Counted from the first letter of the stretch, positions 42,449 to 51,812 are shown. The stretch: 64,000 nucleotides of DNA from CADCUY01 sp964242735 (GCA_964242735.1 CAXTAK010000004.1:1-64000), one strand, 5' to 3'. The notes: a model not told the origin generated them from the sequence alone. Translations and numbers: made by a program.

Positions 42449-43777
42449 ATGACCCAGGGCGCGGCACCCCGGACGGCGCAGCGCGTCGCCATCGTCGGCG
42501 GCAACCGCACCCCCTTCGCCCGGGCGCGCGGGCGGTACGCGACCGCCTCCAGCCAGGAGCTGCTGACCGCCGCCCTCGACGCTTTAGTCGCCCGCTTCGC
42601 CCTGCAGGGCCAGCGCCTCGGAGAGGTCGCGGCCGGCGCCGTCCTGCGCCACAGCCGAGACCTCAACCTCACCCGCGAGGCCGTGCTGGGCACGGCCCTG
42701 TCACCGGCGACCCCGGCCTACGACGTCGCACGGGCCTGCGCGACCGGGCTCGAGGCCGCGGTGCTGGTCGCCGACAAGATCGCCCTGGGCCGCATCGACG
42801 TCGGCATCGCCGGAGGTGCCGACAGCGCCAGCGACGCCCCGGTCGCCGTCGACGAGGGGCTGCGGCGCGTGCTCCTCGCGCTCGCGGCCGCTCGCACCCC
42901 GCGCGCCCGCGTCGCGGCGCTGTCGCGGCTGCGCCCGCAGCACCTGCGCCCGCAGCTCCCCCGCGGTGAGGAGCCCCGCACCGGGCTGTCCATGGGTGAG
43001 CACGCCGCGGTCACCGCTGCGCGCTGGCAGGTCTCCCGCGAGGCGCAGGACGCCCTGGCGCTGGCCAGCCACACCCACCTCGCCGCCGCCTACGACCGGG
43101 GCTTCTTCGACGACCTGGTCACCGCCCACGGGGGGCTGACCCGCGACGACGTCCTGCGCACCGACACCAGCGCCGCGAAGCTCGCGGCCCTCCCACCGGT
43201 CTTCGGCACCGCGGGTGGGGCTGGCGCGACGATGACCGCGGGGAACTCCACGCCCCTGACCGACGGTGCCTCCGCGGTGCTGCTGTCCAGCGACGCGTGG
43301 GCCCACGAGCACCGGGTGCCCGTGCTGGCGCACCTCGTCGACGCCGAGAGCGCCGCCGTGGACTTCACCCGCGGTGAGGAGGGCCTCCTGATGGCCCCGG
43401 TCCACGCCGTCCCGCGGTTGCTGGCCCGCCACGGCCTGACCCTGGCGGACATCGACCTGTTCGAGATCCACGAGGCCTTCGCCTCCACGGTGCTCGCGAC
43501 CCTGGCCGCGTGGGAGGACCCGGACTTCTGCCGCGACCGCCTCGGCCTGCACGCCCCGCTGGGGGTGGTCGACCGCACCCGGCTCAACGTCGCGGGCTCC
43601 TCGCTGGCCACCGGTCACCCCTTCGCCGCCACCGGCGGCCGCATCCTGGCGACGACGGCGAAGCTGGCGCGCGAGCGTGTCACCGCCGCCGACCCCGGGG
43701 GCCCGCCCGTCCGGGCGCTGATCTCGATCTGCGCCGCCGGTGGGCAGGGCGTCGTCGCTCTCGTGGAGGCGTCGTGA
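42449..43777 (+). CDS. acetyl-CoA C-acyltransferase (thiolase)
   Basis: The 442-residue thiolase has the family start RVAIVGGNRTPFARARGRYA, nucleophile Cys in YDVARACATGLEAAVL near residue 97, NSTPLTDGASAVLLSS, catalytic His in GSSLATGHPFAATGGR and the final Cys in ISICAAGGQGVV. It cleaves 3-ketoacyl-CoA in the last step of beta-oxidation. TACAGT (42437-42442) sits 6 nt before ATG, so it is leaderless and directly under the TetR operator. Its stop overlaps the GTG of the next gene. The closest architecture is the FadI/FadA2 group. Confidence 0.93.
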   Translation: MTQGAAPRTAQRVAIVGGNRTPFARARGRYATASSQELLTAALDALVARFALQGQRLGEVAAGAVLRHSRDLNLTREAVLGTALSPATPAYDVARACATGLEAAVLVADKIALGRIDVGIAGGADSASDAPVAVDEGLRRVLLALAAARTPRARVAALSRLRPQHLRPQLPRGEEPRTGLSMGEHAAVTAARWQVSREAQDALALASHTHLAAAYDRGFFDDLVTAHGGLTRDDVLRTDTSAAKLAALPPVFGTAGGAGATMTAGNSTPLTDGASAVLLSSDAWAHEHRVPVLAHLVDAESAAVDFTRGEEGLLMAPVHAVPRLLARHGLTLADIDLFEIHEAFASTVLATLAAWEDPDFCRDRLGLHAPLGVVDRTRLNVAGSSLATGHPFAATGGRILATTAKLARERVTAADPGGPPVRALISICAAGGQGVVALVEAS

Positions 43778-45162
43778 GCGGGCGCGCCCGCGACCGGTAC
43801 GCGGCGCTGACCGCTGCCGGACCAGGCGCCCGGGTCGCCGCACGGCTGGGACTGCCCCGGCCGCACGCCCTGCGCCGATCGGCCCCGGGCGAGCCGCTGC
43901 TCGCGGGACCGGCGCTGGTCGCGGGTGTCGCCGGAGCCCCGCTGGCGCCGCTCGTGGTGGACCTCCTGCGCGCTGCCGGCGCCGATGTGGTCGAGGAGCC
44001 CTCGGGTGACGGCCCTCGGCTGGGGGCGATCGTGCTGGACGCCGTGGACGTCGCCGCCGTGGCAGACCTGGGCGGGGTGCGGGCACTGCTCGCCCCGGCC
44101 CTGCGCCGCCTGGGCCCCAGCGGGCGGCTCATCGTCATCGGGCTCGCCCCGGACGTGGAGGCGGGGCCCGAGGGGGCCGTCGAGCACGCCGCCGCGCAGC
44201 AGGCCCTGGAGGGGCTCGTGCGCTCGGCGGGCAAGGAGGTGCGGGCCGGCGCGACGGCGAACCTGGTGCGGGTCCGGCTCGACGGCGGTCCGGCCGCCGT
44301 GACCGCGGCCGCGGCGTCCACCCTGCTGTTCCTGGCCTCGGCGCGCTCGGCGTTCGTCTCCGGGCAGGTGGTCACCGTCGGGCCGCTGCGACCGCCGGGC
44401 GGTGCCGCGCCGCCCGGCGCCCAGCCGCTGGCGGGCCAGGTGGCCGTGGTGACCGGCGCCGCCCAGGGCATCGGCGCGGCCACCGCCCACGTGCTCGCCC
44501 GGTGCGGGGCGCACGTGGTCGGCGTCGACCTGCCCGCTGCGGGGGCCGCTCTGGCGAACGTGGTCAACGCCGTGGGGGGCACCGCGCTGCAGCTGGACAT
44601 CACCGCCCCGGACGCCCCCGCCCGGCTCGCGGGGCACCTGCTCACCCGGCACGGCGGCGCGGACGTCGTCGTCCACAACGCCGGGATCACCCGCGACAAG
44701 CTGCTCGTCAACACCAGCGGGCAGCAGTGGGACTCCGTCCTGGAGGTCAACCTCGCCGCGCAGCTGCGCCTGACGGCTGCCCTGCTCGCGACCCCCGGGG
44801 CGCTGGCCGACGGCGCGCGCGTCGTCGCGGTCTCGTCCACCTCCGGCATCGCCGGCAACCGCGGGCAGACCAGCTACGCGGCGTCCAAGGCCGGGGTGAT
44901 CGGCATGGTGCGCGCCCTGGCCCCCGCGCTGGCGGCCCGGGGCATGACGGTCAACGCCGTCGCCCCGGGCTTCATCGAGACCGAGATGACCGCCGCGATG
45001 CCGGCGCTGACCCGCGAGCTGGGCCGCCGGGCGTCCAGCCTCGCGCAGGGCGGGCTGCCCGTCGACGTCGCCGAGACCATCGCCTGGCTCGCCGAGCCAG
45101 CCAGCGCCGCCGTCACCGGTCAGGTGGTGCGGGTCTGCGGGCAGAATCTGGTGGGGGCGTGA
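43774..45162 (+). CDS. high-molecular-weight 3-oxoacyl reductase (FabG4-like SDR)
   Basis: The 462-residue protein has an N-terminal 205-residue domain without an intact cofactor motif and a C-terminal classical SDR: VAVVTGAAQGIGAATAHVLA, VVVHNAGITRDKLL, SSTSGIAGNRGQTSYAASKA (catalytic S, Y and K) and NAVAPGFIETEMT. This two-domain layout is that of mycobacterial FabG4, which uses NADH on 3-ketoacyl-CoA. It is coupled to the thiolase before it and the MaoC gene after it (GTGA overlaps), giving one operon for the 3-hydroxyacyl-CoA step. Confidence 0.9.
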   Translation: MSGRARDRYAALTAAGPGARVAARLGLPRPHALRRSAPGEPLLAGPALVAGVAGAPLAPLVVDLLRAAGADVVEEPSGDGPRLGAIVLDAVDVAAVADLGGVRALLAPALRRLGPSGRLIVIGLAPDVEAGPEGAVEHAAAQQALEGLVRSAGKEVRAGATANLVRVRLDGGPAAVTAAAASTLLFLASARSAFVSGQVVTVGPLRPPGGAAPPGAQPLAGQVAVVTGAAQGIGAATAHVLARCGAHVVGVDLPAAGAALANVVNAVGGTALQLDITAPDAPARLAGHLLTRHGGADVVVHNAGITRDKLLVNTSGQQWDSVLEVNLAAQLRLTAALLATPGALADGARVVAVSSTSGIAGNRGQTSYAASKAGVIGMVRALAPALAARGMTVNAVAPGFIETEMTAAMPALTRELGRRASSLAQGGLPVDVAETIAWLAEPASAAVTGQVVRVCGQNLVGA

Positions 45163-46130
45163 GCGAGGACCCCGCGGGCGACGTCGTCCTGCCTGCCCCA
45201 CCGCGGCTGGCACCGCTGTACGCCCGCGCGCTCCTCACCCACCGCCGCCCGCGACCGGCGGCGGTGGACCCGCGGAGCGTCACCGTGGCACCGGTGGTCC
45301 TCGACGCCGCCCACGCGGCCCGCTACGCCGCGGTCTGCGGCGCCCCGCCCACCGGCGCCGTCCCCCTCACCTACCCCCACCTGCTGGCGTTCAGCGCCCA
45401 GGTGCACCTGATGGCCGCGCACCCCTTCCCGCTGGCGCTCCTGGGCCTGGTGCACGTGCGCCAGCACGTCACCTCCCACCGCCCGGTCGCCGCGGGGGAG
45501 GCCCTCGCGGTCCGGGTGTGGGCCGAGCACCTCGCCCCTCACCCGCGCGGACGCACCGTGGACCTGCGGGCGGTCGTGCACGTCGGTGAGGAGGTGGTCT
45601 GGCAGGGGCGCAGCACCTACCTGTCCCGGGAGCCCACCGAGTCCACCGACCCACCACCGGGACGGGGCCCGTCGCACCCACCGGCACCGCTGCCACCGGC
45701 ACCGGCACCGGAGGGTCCCGCCTCCGCCCTGTGGCCGGTGGCCGCCGGCACCGGTCGCCGCTACGCCGCGGTCAGCGGCGACGTGAACCCCATCCACCTC
45801 AGTGCGCCCACCGCGCGGGCCCTGGGCTTCCCGCGGGCGATCGCCCACGGCATGTGGACGCTGGCCCGCACCCTGTCGGCGCTGTCCGGCCAGATGCCCC
45901 CGGCCGTGACCGTCGACGTCGCCTTCGCCTCTCCGGTGCTGCTGCCCTCGACCGTGGCGCTGCTGGTCCACCCCGTGCCCGGCACCACCGGCGGCGCCGG
46001 GACGGGGTGGGACGTCGCGGTGCGCTCGCCGTCGGGGGAGCGGCTGCACCTGTCGGGCGCGGTGCGCGAGCTGCCGGGCGCGGTGTGCGAGCGCGGTGGG
46101 GCGGTGCGCGACGGCGCCGGCCCGGGATGA
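45159..46130 (+). CDS. MaoC-family enoyl-CoA hydratase/dehydratase
   Basis: The 323-residue protein is a double hot-dog dehydratase. The first half is degenerate (LTYPHLLAFSAQVHLMAAHP, HVRQHVTSHRPV). The second half has the hydratase-2 motif GRRYAAVSGDVNPIHLSAPT with catalytic Asp and His, then GFPRAIAHGMW. It hydrates 2-enoyl-CoA. A Pro-rich linker (about residues 165-190) joins the halves. It is the last gene of the thiolase operon; thiolase, FabG4-like reductase and MaoC together cover the later beta-oxidation steps. The set recalls the mycobacterial fadE5-fadA2-fabG4-htdX neighbourhood. Confidence 0.88.
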   Translation: MSEDPAGDVVLPAPPRLAPLYARALLTHRRPRPAAVDPRSVTVAPVVLDAAHAARYAAVCGAPPTGAVPLTYPHLLAFSAQVHLMAAHPFPLALLGLVHVRQHVTSHRPVAAGEALAVRVWAEHLAPHPRGRTVDLRAVVHVGEEVVWQGRSTYLSREPTESTDPPPGRGPSHPPAPLPPAPAPEGPASALWPVAAGTGRRYAAVSGDVNPIHLSAPTARALGFPRAIAHGMWTLARTLSALSGQMPPAVTVDVAFASPVLLPSTVALLVHPVPGTTGGAGTGWDVAVRSPSGERLHLSGAVRELPGAVCERGGAVRDGAGPG

Positions 46131-46145
46131 GGTCGCCGCGGGCCC

Positions 46146-46754
46146 TCAGCCGCGCGCGGGCACGGTGAAGCGGGGCAGCAGGGCCTGCGTGAGGGGGCCG
46201 ATGGTCAGGGCGTAGACCACGGTGACGACACCGAGGGTGCCCCCGAGGGCCGCGCCGGTCACCACGACGGCCACCTCGATGCCGGTGCGCACCACCCGCA
46301 CCGACCACCCGGTGCGCCGCACCAGCCCGGTCATCAGACCGTCGCGCGGGCCCGCGCCCAGGCGGACCCCGATGTAGGCGGCGGTCGCGACCGCGTTCAG
46401 GGCGACACCGGCCGCGGCGAACGCCACCCGCACCGCCAGGGCGTCGGGGGAGGGCAGGACGGCCAGGGCGGCCTCGACGACGACGCCGAGGACCACCACG
46501 TTGCTCACCGTGCCCAGCCCGGGGCGCTCCCGCAGCGGGATCCACGCCAGGAGCACCACGACCCCGACGACGACCGTGACCAGCCCGAAGCCGGCGCCGG
46601 TGACCTCCGCGAGGCCCTCGTGGAGCACGTCCCAGGGCATGTTGCCGAGCGAGGACCGCAGGATCAGGGCCATCGAGACCGCGAACAGCACCAGACCGGC
46701 GTACAGCTGCACCAGGCGGCGGGCAGTGGTGCGGTCCGGGGCGGGGGGCGTCAC
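46146..46754 (-). CDS. YczE/YitT-type membrane protein
   Basis: The 202-residue protein has about five transmembrane helices. It shows the family motifs LRSSLGNMPWDVLHEGL after helix 1, AYIGVRLGAGPRDGLMTGL in the middle and YALTIGPLTQALLP at the end, as in YczE-like integral membrane proteins of unknown function. GTG 46754 is chosen where hydrophobic similarity begins; a longer frame to 46907 has a non-protein-like, Arg-rich lead. It converges on the MaoC operon with a 15-nt gap. Confidence 0.8.
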   Translation of the reverse strand: MTPPAPDRTTARRLVQLYAGLVLFAVSMALILRSSLGNMPWDVLHEGLAEVTGAGFGLVTVVVGVVVLLAWIPLRERPGLGTVSNVVVLGVVVEAALAVLPSPDALAVRVAFAAAGVALNAVATAAYIGVRLGAGPRDGLMTGLVRRTGWSVRVVRTGIEVAVVVTGAALGGTLGVVTVVYALTIGPLTQALLPRFTVPARG

Positions 46755-47149
46755 CGCGCCATCGTGGTCCCCGGCAGCGCCGGCCCCGCGCGGGCGTCCG
46801 ACGCGGCACCGCGACCGTGACCATCCCGTGGACCGGGTGCGGGATGGCGCCCGCCGCCACGACCGCCACCGGGGCCGGCACGGCGAGCCCTGGGGCGCGC
46901 ACCCCACCGGCGACCGCTCCCACCACGACCCCGGTCAGCACCCCTGCAGCGGGCCGGGGCCGGCGACCCGGTCGTCGCGGACCTCCCCCGCTCCGGGGAC
47001 GGTGAGCCCGACAGCACGGGTGAGGGCCTCGACGGCGGCCTGCGAGGTGCCCGAGGCCGGTCGCCCCCGCACCGCCGCCCCGGTGGGCAGGCCGGTCACG
47101 AGGGATGACGCGTCATGGCCCCACCGTGCCGCGCTCCGCCGCCCGGGCA
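46755..47149 (-). other. 395-nt region with minus-strand coding signal, probably a broken gene
   Basis: One minus-strand frame reads GLPTGAAVRGRPASGTSQAA then VEALTRAVGLTVPGAGEVRD and stops at 46935. An overlapping frame from GTG 46941 continues with excellent third-position GC (LTGVVVGAVAGGVRAPGLAV, then VHGMVTVAV) but runs into the membrane-protein gene without a sensible end. This looks like one gene split by a frameshift. No family is recognised. Confidence 0.35.
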
Positions 47150-47359
47150 TCAGTCCTCGGTCAGCGCGCCCGGCCTGTGCACGGCCTCCCTGCCGGTCCT
47201 GTCGCTCTTCACCAGGTACTGCGGGTCGTCCTGCGAGGCCCTCACCTTCCGTCCGCCCGCCTCGGTGTCACTGGTGATCTCCTCCTCCACCTCACCCTCG
47301 ACGGTGCTGCCGTGGGAGTTCCAGCTCACGTGGTCGCCCTTGCTCAGCTCGTCGCTCAT
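47150..47359 (-). CDS. DUF2945 (hypervirulence-associated TUDOR-like) protein
   Basis: The 69-residue protein reads MSDELSKGDHVSWNSHGSTV then EGEVEEEITSDTEAGGRKVR and DDPQYLVKSDRTGREAVHRP. This is the DUF2945 small beta-barrel: GDxVxWxSxG start and YxVKSDxTGxxAxH core. Function is unknown. It is divergent from the hypothetical gene at 47429. Confidence 0.85.
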   Translation of the reverse strand: MSDELSKGDHVSWNSHGSTVEGEVEEEITSDTEAGGRKVRASQDDPQYLVKSDRTGREAVHRPGALTED

Positions 47360-47428
47360 GCCGCCCAGGGTGCCCGCCCGCGCCGACCGCCGCGCGCCGC
47401 GCGGACCCGTGTGGGCGAGGATGGCGCC

Positions 47429-47935
47429 ATGGCACCGCAGTCCCCGCTCCTGCGCACCGCCGCGCACTACGCCGTCCGCTACGGACCCATCGCGCTCGCG
47501 GTGGCCCAGCAGGCCCGGGGCCCGGCCCAGGACGCCGCCCGCCGCGCCTGGGAGACCCACCGCGCGCAGCGCCTCGCCGACGACCACGCCCGCACCCTGC
47601 GCCGGGGGACCGTGCTGGCGGTGGTCCACGAGGGTCAGCGGCACTGGGTGGTCTTCGCCGGTGACGAGCCGGTGATCACCTACCCGCCCACCGACGTGCC
47701 GATGATGGCGCTGATGGTGCACGCCGACCTGGGACTGCGGCGCCCCCCGGCGGCGCCGAGCTCCCCGCTGCTGCGGCGCATCGCCCGGATGGGCGCCCGC
47801 GACGGCCAGGCCGCTCCGGCGGCCGGGACGCACGACGGGGGGGCGGCGGACGCCGCGAGTGCGCCGGGGGTGGCGGCTGGACCGGACTCCGGCCCCCCTG
47901 CGGCGCCCGGGCTCCTGGACCCCCAGCGCCCCTGA
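47429..47935 (+). CDS. conserved actinobacterial hypothetical protein (168 aa)
   Basis: The protein has a conserved-looking N-terminal 95 residues (LLRTAAHYAVRYGPIALAVA, RTLRRGTVLAVVHEGQRHWV, then FAGDEPVITYPP) and a disordered Pro/Ala tail. The strand-rich block after RGTVLAVVHEGQRHWV may be a small barrel. A GCGAGG motif stands 8 nt before ATG 47429. No function can be assigned. Confidence 0.65.
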   Translation: MAPQSPLLRTAAHYAVRYGPIALAVAQQARGPAQDAARRAWETHRAQRLADDHARTLRRGTVLAVVHEGQRHWVVFAGDEPVITYPPTDVPMMALMVHADLGLRRPPAAPSSPLLRRIARMGARDGQAAPAAGTHDGGAADAASAPGVAAGPDSGPPAAPGLLDPQRP

Positions 47936-48500
47936 GCCCACCCCCCGGGCATCCGGCTCCCGGTCCCCGGCGCCCGTGGCGGCGCGTCCCTCGCCGTGGG
48001 CGCCGACCACCCGTCCGGGCTCGCGCCCCGATGGCCCCGCGGACGTCGGTGCACCCGAGATGCTGGTGGACGCCCAGGCACCCGACGCGGGTGCTGCCGG
48101 GCAGGCGCGGGGCGTCAGCGGTGTCGACCCCGGTGCAGCCCGGGAACGCCGAGCCGCCCGCGGTCCTGGCCGCGCTGCCACGGGCGGCGTCCGGGGACCG
48201 GGCCCGGCAGTGGTGGCCGACGGAGGTCACCTGTGGACTCGGGCGGGGACCCGCCCCCGACCGCGCGGCCGCGTGGCTGGCGGGTCCACCGTCCAGCCGA
48301 CGCCGCCCGGGTCCCGGCACCCTCCCCGGCGCGGGGGAGTGCGGCGACGCGTCCCGCGTCGGACTCGGTGGCACGGCCCGTCGCGTGCGGGTGCGACCAG
48401 CGCTGGACCTTGACCTCCCCGGCTCTAGGTGCTCCGCTGGGGTCTCGAGCGGAGCTGGTGCCGGGCGGGTACCCGCCGGGGCTGTGGGGGAGGGGTGACC
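47936..48500. other. 565-nt stretch without a supported gene
   Basis: Frames here have no RBS-linked start or family resemblance. A small hairpin GCACCCG-ACG-CGGGTGC is visible near 48081-48100. The stretch is GC-rich spacer or old decayed sequence. Confidence 0.5.
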
Positions 48501-49079
48501 GTGGACGCACGGGTCCAGGACAGGGCGGCCATCGCCGACCTGATGACCGGGTGGATGCACCGCGACCTGGGCCGGTGGGACGACCTCAGGGAGCTGTTCC
48601 ACCCCGACGCCACCATCGAGATCACGTGGTTCGAGGGGACGGCCAGCGACTTCGTGGACGCCTCCGCCCGGATGGGCGCCTCGGACCTGCGCACCAAGCA
48701 CCTGGTCGCCGGTCCCTCGATCACCTTCGCCGGTGACCGGGCCCTGGTGGAGACCAACGCGATGATCGTGGCGGACAACGCCCGTCTGGGCCTCGGCGCC
48801 ACCGCCCACAACCGCTTCTGGGACCGGGTGGAGGAGCGGGAGGGCGTGTGGCGGATCGCCCGCCGGCAGAGCAGCTACGACATGAGCTCGTTCACCTTCC
48901 TGACCGAGGTCCAGCCCATCGACGCGGCGGCGGTGAGCCGCTACCCGCGTGAGTACGCCGCTCTGGCCCACCTGCTGGAGCGGTCCGGCTTCCCGCTCGC
49001 GCGCGAGTTCCCCACCCGCGGCAGCGCGCTGGAGGCGCACATGAAGGCCGAGGGCACCGCCTGGCTGACCCGGTCCTGA
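48501..49079 (+). CDS. SnoaL/NTF2-like protein
   Basis: The 192-residue protein has a SnoaL-like alpha+beta cone: DRAAIADLMTGWMHRDLGRW, the acidic DDLRELFHPDATIEITWFEG, the middle strand ALVETNAMIVADNARLG and FWDRVEEREGVWRIARRQ. Homologues include dehydratases, isomerases and non-enzymatic binders, so the activity is open. GTG 48501 is preceded by GGAGGGG at 5 nt; GTG 48495 is too close to that site. Confidence 0.8.
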   Translation: MDARVQDRAAIADLMTGWMHRDLGRWDDLRELFHPDATIEITWFEGTASDFVDASARMGASDLRTKHLVAGPSITFAGDRALVETNAMIVADNARLGLGATAHNRFWDRVEEREGVWRIARRQSSYDMSSFTFLTEVQPIDAAAVSRYPREYAALAHLLERSGFPLAREFPTRGSALEAHMKAEGTAWLTRS

Positions 49080-49996
49080 CCGGACCAGCGCCACGCGGAC
49101 GGGGTGGGGTGGCCCCCGGCGCCTCCAGCGCCCCCGGCGCCTCCAGCGCCCCCGGCGCCTCCAGCGCCCCCGGTGCAGGAGGCGGGCCGACGATGACGGT
49201 CCCCACGCCGAAGGGGTCGACCTGGCAGGGAGCCCTGCACCGCCCGTGGGAGTCGGCTCCCGCACGCCGTCGACCCACCAGGGGGAGCCTGCAGGTGGCC
49301 ACCGTCGGTGGCGGGCACCGGCTGGAGGACCCCCTCGCTGCCGTTCTCCCGACGACAGCGGCGAGGAGGTCTCCCTCGCCGTCCCCTCCTGTCGGTGGCG
49401 CGGTCATCTGGTGCCGGTCCCCGTCGTGACCTCCTCGACGGTGCACCCGGTGTCTCGCAGGTGCACCGCGCAGGCGCGCTCGTCGGTGTCGACCGCGCCG
49501 GGCCCGGGGTGCGCCGGCCCCCGGCTGTGACGTCCGGCGGTGAGCGGCGTCCTCCTCCGCGCCAGGGGTCGAGGGTGACGCGTCGCTGGGCCCACCGGCT
49601 GCTGAGGAGGGCGTTGGCCCCCGGCGGGGCGCGCAGCGCGGGGGCGCCCGTCGAGCCGGCCCGCGAGGCCGCGGTGGCATGCCACCCCCCACCGCCTGGT
49701 ACCCCGCGACGCAGGCCAGGGGGCAGGGGCGCGGGGCCGACGCCGGGGTCGGGCCCTGCGCGGCGACGACGGCGCACGCGGAGCGCACCCAGCGGGCGGG
49801 TGGGCCCAGGACCGGGCGCCGGGCGACCGCGCCCGCCGCTGCCCGCGCCGTCGCAGGACCTCCACCCCCGGTGCCACGGCCGTGGGTGGGGTGTCCGCGG
49901 CAGGGCTGCCGCCACGCCGTGCCACGGACTGCGGGGGCGTCCCTCGGCGCCGTGCCCCCCGCGGCGCCGGCGCCGCCGAGGGGGCACAGTGGGGCC
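49080..49996. other. 917-nt stretch without a convincing gene
   Basis: It opens with an 18-bp tandem repeat (listed) and contains a minus-strand frame ending at 49404 (VDTDERACAVHLRDTGCTVE) with good third positions but no recognisable start or family. Otherwise it looks non-coding or decayed, ahead of the Nei gene. Confidence 0.45.
49113..49175. repeat. 18-bp tandem repeat, about 3.5 copies
   Basis: The unit CGCCCCCGGCGCCTCCAG is repeated head-to-tail with a last variant unit, 35 nt after the SnoaL-like gene. Period 18 keeps any overlapping frame open but no gene is evident here. Confidence 0.8.
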
Positions 49997-50836
49997 GTGC
50001 CGGAAGGGGACACCGTCTTCCAGACGGCCCGGAGCCTGGACCAGGTGCTGGCCGGGGCCACCCTGGTGCACGGGCGCCTGAACGTGCCCGCCCACGCCAC
50101 CGCCGACCTCGCCGGAGCGGTGGTGCTCGGCACGGCCACCCACGGCAAGCACCTGCTCACCCGCCTGCGGCGCAGCCCGGAGGTCACCGGGGACGGCGAG
50201 GAGCACCTCACGCTCCACACGCACCGGCGCATGGACGGCGACTGGGTCCTGCTCGGCCCCGGACGCCGCCTCCCGCGCCGCGCGGACCCCGACGTGCGGG
50301 TGCTGCTGGTCACCGACGCCGGTGCGACCGCTGCCGGCCTGCGCATGCCGGTGGTGGAGCTGCTGCGCACCGACCGCGAGCACGAGGTGATCGGTCACCT
50401 CGGCCCCGACCTGCTGCACGCCGACTTCGACGGCGCCGAGGCGGTGCGCCGCTTCACCGCCGACCCCACCCGGCCCCTCGCGGCGACCCTGCTGGACCAG
50501 CGGGTGGTGGCCGGACTCGGCAACCTGTGGGCGAACGAGCTGTGCTACCTGCTGGGAGTCAGTCCGTGGACGCCGGTGGGGGAGGTCGACCCCCGCCGCG
50601 TCCTCACGCGGGCGGCGCGGGCGCTGCGCTTCTCGGCCAACAACCCCGGCGCCTACCAGGTGACCACCGGTGACACCCGCGCCGGCCGCACCCACTGGGT
50701 CGCCGGGATGGCCGGCAAGCCCTGCTGGCGGTGCGGCACCGCCGTGCGCATGGTCCCCGAGGTGCCCGGCGACGCCGGCCGGCGCCGTACCTGGTGGTGC
50801 CCGCGCTGCCAGCCGGGGCCCGGCCCCGACCGCTGA
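49997..50836 (+). CDS. Fpg/Nei-family DNA glycosylase
   Basis: The 279-residue base-excision glycosylase/AP lyase starts VPEGDTVFQTARSLDQVL, exposing the catalytic Pro-Glu after Met removal. It has the helix-two-turns-helix region (LLDQRVVAGLGNLWANELCY) and a C-terminal zinc finger CWRCG and CPRC. Actinobacterial Nei1/Nei2 enzymes with this start remove oxidised pyrimidines. CACAGT lies 6 nt before GTG 49997, consistent with a leaderless start. Confidence 0.9.
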   Translation: MPEGDTVFQTARSLDQVLAGATLVHGRLNVPAHATADLAGAVVLGTATHGKHLLTRLRRSPEVTGDGEEHLTLHTHRRMDGDWVLLGPGRRLPRRADPDVRVLLVTDAGATAAGLRMPVVELLRTDREHEVIGHLGPDLLHADFDGAEAVRRFTADPTRPLAATLLDQRVVAGLGNLWANELCYLLGVSPWTPVGEVDPRRVLTRAARALRFSANNPGAYQVTTGDTRAGRTHWVAGMAGKPCWRCGTAVRMVPEVPGDAGRRRTWWCPRCQPGPGPDR

Positions 50837-50918
50837 CCCGCGCCACCCGGAGCTCGGTGCCCCCGGTGCCGCCCTCGAGCCCCGCAGGCGACGACTCGGA
50901 CCCCGAGTGGCGGGTGGT

Positions 50919-51812
50919 TCAGGGAGTGGGGGCGCCGCCGGTGACCGACAGGGTCGAGCCGGAGGTGTAGCTGGACTCCCCGGAGGCGAGGTGGACGTAC
51001 GCACCCGCGATCTCCGCCGGCTGCCCGGGGCGCCCGAACTCCGACTGCGTCCCGAAGGACGGCACCATCTCGGCCGGCTGACCGCCGTCGACCTGCAGGG
51101 GCGTCCAGAAGGGACCCGGTGCGACGACGTTCGCGCGGATGCCCTTCTCGGCCACCTGCTGGGCCAGCGCCTTGGTGAACGTGTTGATCATCGACTTCGT
51201 GCTGGCGTAGTCCACGAGCGTCGGGGACGGGGTGTAGCTCTGCACCGAGGAGGTGGTGATGATGCTCGAGCCCGGCCTCATGTGGGGCAGCGCGGCCTTC
51301 ACGGTCCAGAACAGGCTGTACACGTTGACCTTCATCGTCAGGTCGAACTGCTCGGTGGTGATGTCGGCGATGGACTCCTGCGCCACCTGGTGCCCGGCGA
51401 CGGAGACCAGGACGTCGATCGTGCCCAGCGCCTCCACCGCCCGGGTGACCAGCTCGGTGTTGAACGCCTCGTCGGAGAGGTTGCCGGGCACGGTGGTGAC
51501 CTCGCGCCCGGCGCCCTTGACGAGGGCGACGACCTCGTCGGCGTCGGGCTGCTCCTCGGGCAGGTAGGTGAGCACCAGGTCGGCGCCCTCACGGGCGAAG
51601 GCGATCGCCACCGCCCGCCCGATGCCGGAGTCCGCACCCGTGATCAGGGCCTTGCGCCCCGCGAGGCGGCCGTGGCCGACGTAGCTGTCCTCCCCGTGGT
51701 CGGGCTTGGGGGACATCTCCCGCGCGAGCCCCACCTTGTCCTGCTGCTGCTCGGGGAACTCCGGTGTCGGGTACGCGGTGTTGGGGTCCCTCGGGGTGTC
51801 CTGGTCGCTCAT
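50919..51812 (-). CDS. SDR-family oxidoreductase (glucose/ribitol dehydrogenase-like)
   Basis: The 297-residue short-chain dehydrogenase has a 40-residue N-terminal arm typical of the general-stress SDR group (TPEFPEQQQDKVGLAREMSP). The cofactor motif is ALITGADSGIGRAVAIAFA. Catalytic Ser and Tyr-x3-Lys appear in IITTSSVQSYTPSPTLVDYA then STKSMINTF, and NVVAPGPFWTPLQ follows. The substrate is unknown; relatives are induced by osmotic or oxidative stress. Confidence 0.9.
   Translation of the reverse strand: MSDQDTPRDPNTAYPTPEFPEQQQDKVGLAREMSPKPDHGEDSYVGHGRLAGRKALITGADSGIGRAVAIAFAREGADLVLTYLPEEQPDADEVVALVKGAGREVTTVPGNLSDEAFNTELVTRAVEALGTIDVLVSVAGHQVAQESIADITTEQFDLTMKVNVYSLFWTVKAALPHMRPGSSIITTSSVQSYTPSPTLVDYASTKSMINTFTKALAQQVAEKGIRANVVAPGPFWTPLQVDGGQPAEMVPSFGTQSEFGRPGQPAEIAGAYVHLASGESSYTSGSTLSVTGGAPTP

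Noticed and set aside
48081..48100. GCACCCG-ACG-CGGGTGC hairpin considered as part of a tRNA or riboswitch
   Set aside because: No cloverleaf, TTC-arm or riboswitch core is present around it; isolated 7-bp hairpins are common at this GC content.
49113..49175. Tandem repeats considered as a CRISPR array
   Set aside because: The 18-bp units are contiguous with no spacers and no cas genes are present in the window.
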